Of a stretch of DNA of 64,000 nt, positions 59,885-64,000 are shown piece by piece. This DNA comes from Hyphomicrobiales bacterium (GTDB lineage Bacteria > Pseudomonadota > Alphaproteobacteria > Rhizobiales > Rhizobiaceae): NCBI GenBank assembly GCA_900472625.1, contig UCIT01000003.1:1-64000 (forward strand), read 5' to 3'. The position numbers and the translations under genes were made by a program. The notes beneath the pieces were generated by a model, which made no database searches, was not told the origin of the DNA, and saw only the letters and a list, made by a program, of their open reading frames with translations. The number at the start of each line of letters is the position of its first letter. Position 1 is the stretch's first letter.

Positions 59885-60919
59885 TTGAGCGAAACGCGCC
59901 GGAAGGTAATGCAGGTTTTGGAGGGGCAGACGTTGAGCCCTCCTCCTATCTGGCTGATGCGACAGGCCGGCAGATATCTTCCGGAATATCGGGAAGTCAG
60001 AGCCAAGGCAGGAAGTTTCCTCGATCTCTGTTACACCCCGGATCATGCAGTCGAGGTCACGCTGCAGCCGATCCGTCGTTTTGCTTTTGATGCAGCGATC
60101 CTGTTTTCTGACATCCTCGTCATCCCTGACGCACTGAAGCGCAATGTTCGTTTCACGGAAGGGCATGGACCGGAAATGGATCCGATCGATGTGGACGGGA
60201 TCGCACGTCTCGACGGCAGCCGTCTTCTCCAGCACCTGGAGCCTGTGCTGGAGACCGTCAGGCGCTTGCGAGGTGCCCTGCCCCCAGAGACGACCCTGCT
60301 CGGCTTCTGCGGCGCTCCCTGGACCGTTGCGACCTATATGATCGCTGGACATGGCACGCCTGACCAAGCCCCTGCACGCCTGTTCGCCTATCGGCATCCA
60401 AAGGCATTTGAAACATTGCTGATGTTGTTGGCGGAGCTCTCTGCCGACTATCTCGTCGCGCAGATCGATGCAGGCGCGGATGCGGTGCAGATTTTTGATT
60501 CCTGGGCCGGCGTGCTTGGAGCGCGGGAATTTGAAGCGTTCGCGGTAAAGCCGATGGCGCGGATCATCCGGTCGGTGAAACAGCGGCGGCCGAATGCGAA
60601 AGTCATCGCGTTCGCGAAGGGCGCCGGTTATCAACTGAAGGATTACCGGCAGAAGACCGGTGCTGATGCGATCGGGCTCGACTGGTCAGTGCCGCTCGAT
60701 TTTGCCGTGGAACTGCAGAAGGACGGCCCTGTTCAGGGTAACCTCGATCCGATGCGGATGGTCGCCGGCGGCGTGGCGCTCGAGGAGGGTATCGACGATA
60801 TTCTCCAGCATCTCGGCAACGGCCCTTTGATCTTCAACCTGGGACACGGGATCACGCCGCAGGCAGCCCCCGAAAACGTCCGGTTGCTTGTCGAGCGCGT
60901 CCGCGGTGGAAGGGCCTGA
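59885..60919 (+). CDS. hemE: Uroporphyrinogen decarboxylase
   Basis: Decarboxylates uroporphyrinogen III to coproporphyrinogen III in heme synthesis, 344 residues. The family signature [18 protein letters not shown] is at about 20-37, and [13 protein letters not shown] follows. It starts with TTG at 59885, with AGGGAAGAAG about five bases upstream. Its promoter must lie in the putative origin. Confidence 0.96.
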   Translation: MSETRRKVMQVLEGQTLSPPPIWLMRQAGRYLPEYREVRAKAGSFLDLCYTPDHAVEVTLQPIRRFAFDAAILFSDILVIPDALKRNVRFTEGHGPEMDPIDVDGIARLDGSRLLQHLEPVLETVRRLRGALPPETTLLGFCGAPWTVATYMIAGHGTPDQAPARLFAYRHPKAFETLLMLLAELSADYLVAQIDAGADAVQIFDSWAGVLGAREFEAFAVKPMARIIRSVKQRRPNAKVIAFAKGAGYQLKDYRQKTGADAIGLDWSVPLDFAVELQKDGPVQGNLDPMRMVAGGVALEEGIDDILQHLGNGPLIFNLGHGITPQAAPENVRLLVERVRGGRA

Positions 60920-60921
60920 TC

Positions 60922-61458
60922 ATGGAACGCCAGATTGACGAGAAGCCTGGCGCGTACGCCCGCCGGCGTGCCTTCGTCGCCATTGCCTTTTTCGTACTTC
61001 TTGCAGTTGGCCTGTTCGTCTGGAACCCGGATACGCTGTACCTTTGGATCAAGGCGTTTCACATCATCGCCGTGATTTCCTGGATGGCCGGGTTGTTCTA
61101 CATGCCGCGGCTGTTCATCTATCACACGGACGCCGAGCCGGGTTCGGTGCAGTCGGAAACGTTCAAGGTCATGGAACGGCGCCTGCTAAAAGTGATCATG
61201 AATCCGGCGATGATGCTGACCTGGACATTCGGTCTGTATCTGTCCTGGTCTGTCTACGGCTTTCAGGGTGGCTGGTTGCATGCGAAGATCGGGCTCGTGG
61301 TACTGCTCACGCTGGTGCATGTCTTTTTCAGCCGTGCGGCCAAAGCTTTCGAACGCGACGAGAACCGACGCTCGGCGCGCTATTGGCGATTCATGAACGA
61401 GGCGCCAACGGTCTTGATGATCGTGATCGTCATTCTCGTGGTCGTAAAGCCGTTTTGA
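60922..61458 (+). CDS. hemJ: Protoporphyrinogen oxidase HemJ
   Basis: Membrane protein of 178 residues that replaces HemG or HemY in many alphaproteobacteria. Four hydrophobic segments are visible (about 15-33, 40-63, 93-115, 155-178). The conserved His47 in IKAFHIIAVISWMAGLFYMPRLF is a heme/substrate ligand in the family. It starts two bases after hemE. Confidence 0.92.
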   Translation: MERQIDEKPGAYARRRAFVAIAFFVLLAVGLFVWNPDTLYLWIKAFHIIAVISWMAGLFYMPRLFIYHTDAEPGSVQSETFKVMERRLLKVIMNPAMMLTWTFGLYLSWSVYGFQGGWLHAKIGLVVLLTLVHVFFSRAAKAFERDENRRSARYWRFMNEAPTVLMIVIVILVVVKPF

Positions 61459-61651
61459 CGCGTGCGCCGACCGGTTAAATTTCTTTCATTTTAAGCATGC
61501 CCCTTGCGGCGGCCTGTCTTACTCGCTATTTTCCAACCACTTCATCCTTATGGCATGTATGTAAAGTTTGATCGTCTGCGGATTCCTCGCAGGACCGGTT
61601 ACTATCCCAACATCGCCTTTCCCCTTCAAAATATAGAGTAATGGTCACTTC

Positions 61652-62917
61652 ATGTCTGAAATGAAGCTTCAGGAACTTAAGAGCAAATCCCCGACGGATC
61701 TGCTGGCATTCGCCGAATCGCTCGAGGTCGAAAACGCCAGCACGATGCGCAAACAGGAATTGATGTTTGCGATCCTCAAAGTTCTTGCCAGCCAAGACGT
61801 GGAAATTATCGGCGATGGCGTCGTCGAAGTGCTGCAGGATGGTTTCGGCTTCCTGCGCTCGGCAAGCGCAAACTATCTTCCGGGACCAGACGATATCTAC
61901 ATTTCTCCTTCGCAGATCCGCCGTTTCTCACTGAAGACCGGCGATACCGTCGAGGGCCCGATCCGTGGCCCGAAGGAAGGCGAGCGCTATTTTGCGCTGC
62001 TCAAGGTCAATACCATCAACTTCGACGATCCTGAAAAAATCCGTCACAAGGTCCACTTCGACAATCTGACGCCGCTCTATCCGAACGAGCGGTTCAAGAT
62101 GGAACTCGAAATTCCGACCAACAAGGACCTGTCGTCGCGCGTCATCGATCTCGTCGCGCCGCTCGGCAAGGGCCAGCGCGGTTTGATCGTGGCGCCGCCG
62201 CGCACGGGTAAGACCGTTCTGCTGCAGAACATTGCCCACTCGATCACTGCAAACCATCCGGAATGCTATCTGATCGTGCTCCTGATCGACGAGCGTCCCG
62301 AAGAAGTCACGGATATGCAGCGCTCGGTGAAGGGCGAGGTTGTTTCCTCGACCTTCGACGAGCCGGCCACCCGACACGTTCAGGTCGCCGAAATGGTGAT
62401 CGAAAAGGCCAAGCGCTTGGTTGAGCATGGTCGCGATGTCGTGATCCTTCTCGACTCGATCACCCGCCTCGGCCGTGCCTATAACACTGTCGTGCCGTCA
62501 TCCGGTAAGGTCCTCACCGGTGGTGTGGACGCCAATGCGCTGCAGCGGCCGAAGCGCTTTTTTGGTGCGGCGCGTAACATCGAGGAAGGCGGATCGCTGA
62601 CCATCATCGCCACGGCACTGATCGATACAGGCAGCCGCATGGACGAGGTGATCTTCGAAGAGTTCAAGGGTACCGGCAACTCGGAAATCGTGCTTGATCG
62701 CAAGGTGGCTGACAAGCGCATCTTCCCATCGATGGATATCCTCAAATCCGGTACCCGCAAGGAAGACCTGCTCGTTCCACGCCAGGATCTGCAGAAAATC
62801 TTCGTACTGCGTCGCATTCTCGCGCCGATGGGCACGACCGACGCGATCGAATTCCTTATCGACAAGCTGAAGCAGACCAAGAGCAACTCCGATTTCTTCG
62901 AGTCGATGAACACGTAA
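61652..62917 (+). CDS. rho: Transcription termination factor Rho
   Basis: Hexameric RNA-dependent ATPase that ends transcription, 421 residues. The N-terminal RNA-binding domain includes [19 protein letters not shown]. Walker A is [12 protein letters not shown], and [15 protein letters not shown] is Walker B region. The 193 bp upstream contains a pyrimidine-rich leader with a small hairpin. It ends at a strong intrinsic terminator. Confidence 0.97.
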   Translation: MSEMKLQELKSKSPTDLLAFAESLEVENASTMRKQELMFAILKVLASQDVEIIGDGVVEVLQDGFGFLRSASANYLPGPDDIYISPSQIRRFSLKTGDTVEGPIRGPKEGERYFALLKVNTINFDDPEKIRHKVHFDNLTPLYPNERFKMELEIPTNKDLSSRVIDLVAPLGKGQRGLIVAPPRTGKTVLLQNIAHSITANHPECYLIVLLIDERPEEVTDMQRSVKGEVVSSTFDEPATRHVQVAEMVIEKAKRLVEHGRDVVILLDSITRLGRAYNTVVPSSGKVLTGGVDANALQRPKRFFGAARNIEEGGSLTIIATALIDTGSRMDEVIFEEFKGTGNSEIVLDRKVADKRIFPSMDILKSGTRKEDLLVPRQDLQKIFVLRRILAPMGTTDAIEFLIDKLKQTKSNSDFFESMNT

Positions 62918-62936
62918 TTATTAGCCGGATTCATCT

Positions 62937-62977
62937 GACAAAGCCGGCCCAGCGATGTGGCCGGCTTTGTCGTTCTT
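62937..62977 (+). terminator. Terminator after rho
   Basis: Perfect 13 bp stem (62937-62949 with 62959-62971) and a nine-base loop, followed by a short U-rich run GTTCTT. Confidence 0.85.
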
Positions 62978-63070
62978 GGATGTGAACTTTATACGATCCC
63001 GGAGATCGGTGCCCGCGCAGCGAGATAGACGGCTGATTGATTCGGTATCGTACCAGACGAGAGCATTGTA

Positions 63071-64000
63071 ATGACTGACGTGAGAGAGACGATATATGCA
63101 TTGTCGAGCGGGGCCCTGCCCTCGGGTGTTGCCGTCATTCGGTTGAGCGGCCCCGACGTCAACGTTGTTCTCTCAAAAATGGTGGAAGGCGAAGTTCCCG
63201 CACGTCACGCCAGTTTCAAAACGATTCGGACCCGTAACGCGGAAATCCTCGACCGGGGCCTAGTCCTATTGTTCCCTGGCCCCAACTCTTTTACCGGAGA
63301 AGATGTTCTTGAGCTCCATTTGCATGGTGGTAAAGCGGTTGTTGAAGCGGTTTATCGCGAGCTCGCGACTTACAAGACCCTGCGACAGGCGACGGCCGGC
63401 GAGTTTACGCGGCGCGCTTTTGAGAATGGCAAGCTTGACCTGATCGAAATCGAAGGTCTTGCGGATCTAATCGGTTCAGAAACAGAGATGCAACGTCGCC
63501 TCGCCGTCGAGCATTCCTCTGGAGGTCTTTCCGCCATCTACCAAGGCTGGGCGGCGCGGCTGACCTATGGCAGAGCGTTGATCGAGGCGGAACTTGACTT
63601 TGCGGATGAGGACGATGTGCCTGGCTCGGTCTCTGAACAAATTTGGGTCGATATCGCGCAGCTAAGGGCCGAAATCGAAGGCCACCTCACCCAGGCATCC
63701 GCCGGCGAGATTATTCGCGATGGCTTCAACGTTGTTATTGCTGGGCTGCCAAACGCTGGGAAGTCGAGCTTGATGAACGCGCTCGTCCGACGAGATGTCG
63801 CCATCGTAACGGATGTGGCTGGGACAACGCGCGATCTGCTGACAGTTGATCTCGACATCGGCGGGTATCTGGTGCGGTTGCACGACACTGCGGGATTGCG
63901 GGACACAGAAGAAGTCGTCGAGCGAGAAGGCATCCGTCGTGCACGCGTTGCGATCGATAATGCTGATCTTGTCCTGTATGTGGAGGACACATCTGTTGCC
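63071..64000 (+). CDS. mnmE: tRNA modification GTPase MnmE (partial, runs off window)
   Basis: The first 310 residues of MnmE/TrmE, which with MnmG modifies wobble uridine 34 of tRNAs. The N-terminal formyl-THF-binding domain is present ([19 protein letters not shown], then [17 protein letters not shown]). The inserted G domain begins at about residue 217 with P-loop GLPNAGKSS, then G2 TTRD and G3 DTAGLRD. The end of the gene, with the catalytic C-terminal Cys, lies beyond the window. No stop occurs in the frame. Confidence 0.95.
   Translation, partial: MTDVRETIYALSSGALPSGVAVIRLSGPDVNVVLSKMVEGEVPARHASFKTIRTRNAEILDRGLVLLFPGPNSFTGEDVLELHLHGGKAVVEAVYRELATYKTLRQATAGEFTRRAFENGKLDLIEIEGLADLIGSETEMQRRLAVEHSSGGLSAIYQGWAARLTYGRALIEAELDFADEDDVPGSVSEQIWVDIAQLRAEIEGHLTQASAGEIIRDGFNVVIAGLPNAGKSSLMNALVRRDVAIVTDVAGTTRDLLTVDLDIGGYLVRLHDTAGLRDTEEVVEREGIRRARVAIDNADLVLYVEDTSVA

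Overview
The window is a 64 kb stretch of a GC-rich alphaproteobacterial chromosome, almost certainly from the Rhizobiales and most likely the Rhizobiaceae (Rhizobium/Agrobacterium/Ensifer group). The evidence is the gene content and order: chvG-chvI-hprK-EIIA-HPr beside pckA, trpFBA-accD-folC, divL next to a tsaE-kinase fusion, actS-actR, and the block ppsR / putative replication origin / hemE-hemJ-rho-mnmE. It is nearly all conserved core chromosome, densely packed, with many 1-8 bp start/stop overlaps. I found no rRNA, tRNA, CRISPR array, insertion sequence, phage gene or integrated element.

Layout. 0.2-6 kb: helicase hrpB, redox two-component pair actS-actR, nuclease-like mmcB, and a lipoprotein L,D-transpeptidase. 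6-11 kb (minus strand): malate synthase G, an orphan cytochrome P450, and an exported DUF1402 protein that resembles a lytic transglycosylase. 11-18.8 kb: the hslV-hslU protease (minus), divergent from a histidine operon hisB-(DUF2628)-hisH-hisA-hisF-hisE-coaA (plus), then alkB-like and arfB genes (minus). 18.9-24.7 kb: pckA (minus), divergent from chvI-chvG-hprK-EIIA-HPr, which joins envelope and acid sensing to a regulatory phosphotransferase chain. 24.9-38.5 kb (plus): ahcY, divL, tsaE-kinase fusion, nucleotidyltransferase, addB, addA, trxA. 38.5-46.4 kb (minus): trpF-trpB-trpA-accD-folC, a YgjP-like metallohydrolase, a DUF2852 protein and PHB depolymerase phaZ. 46.5-49.2 kb: fumarylacetoacetase-family hydrolase, glutathionyl-hydroquinone reductase and a nitroreductase. 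49.3-54.6 kb (minus): Tim44-like, mltA, Smr and XRE genes in one overlapping chain, followed by gyrB. 54.7-55.8 kb: fxsA and secB (plus). 55.9-59.5 kb (minus): ppsR-maf-aroE-coaE-dnaQ. 59.5-64 kb: a 402 bp gene-free region with near-consensus DnaA boxes (putative oriC), then hemE, hemJ, rho and the 5' part of mnmE, which runs off the window.

The genes mostly serve central functions: chromosome replication and topology, CtrA-pathway cell-cycle control (DivL), recombination repair (AddAB), gluconeogenesis and the glyoxylate bypass (pckA, glcB), amino-acid and cofactor synthesis, and envelope maintenance. I see no clear undescribed multi-gene system. The best leads are regulatory sites and unusual family members: the putative origin, DivL with tyrosine in place of the H-box histidine, a perfect 20 bp palindrome before ahcY, paired operator-like repeats before pckA, the tsaE-kinase fusion beside a MurU-like gene, DUF1402 as a possible lytic transglycosylase, an MltA with no visible export signal, and an AccD that has lost three of its four zinc-ligand cysteines.
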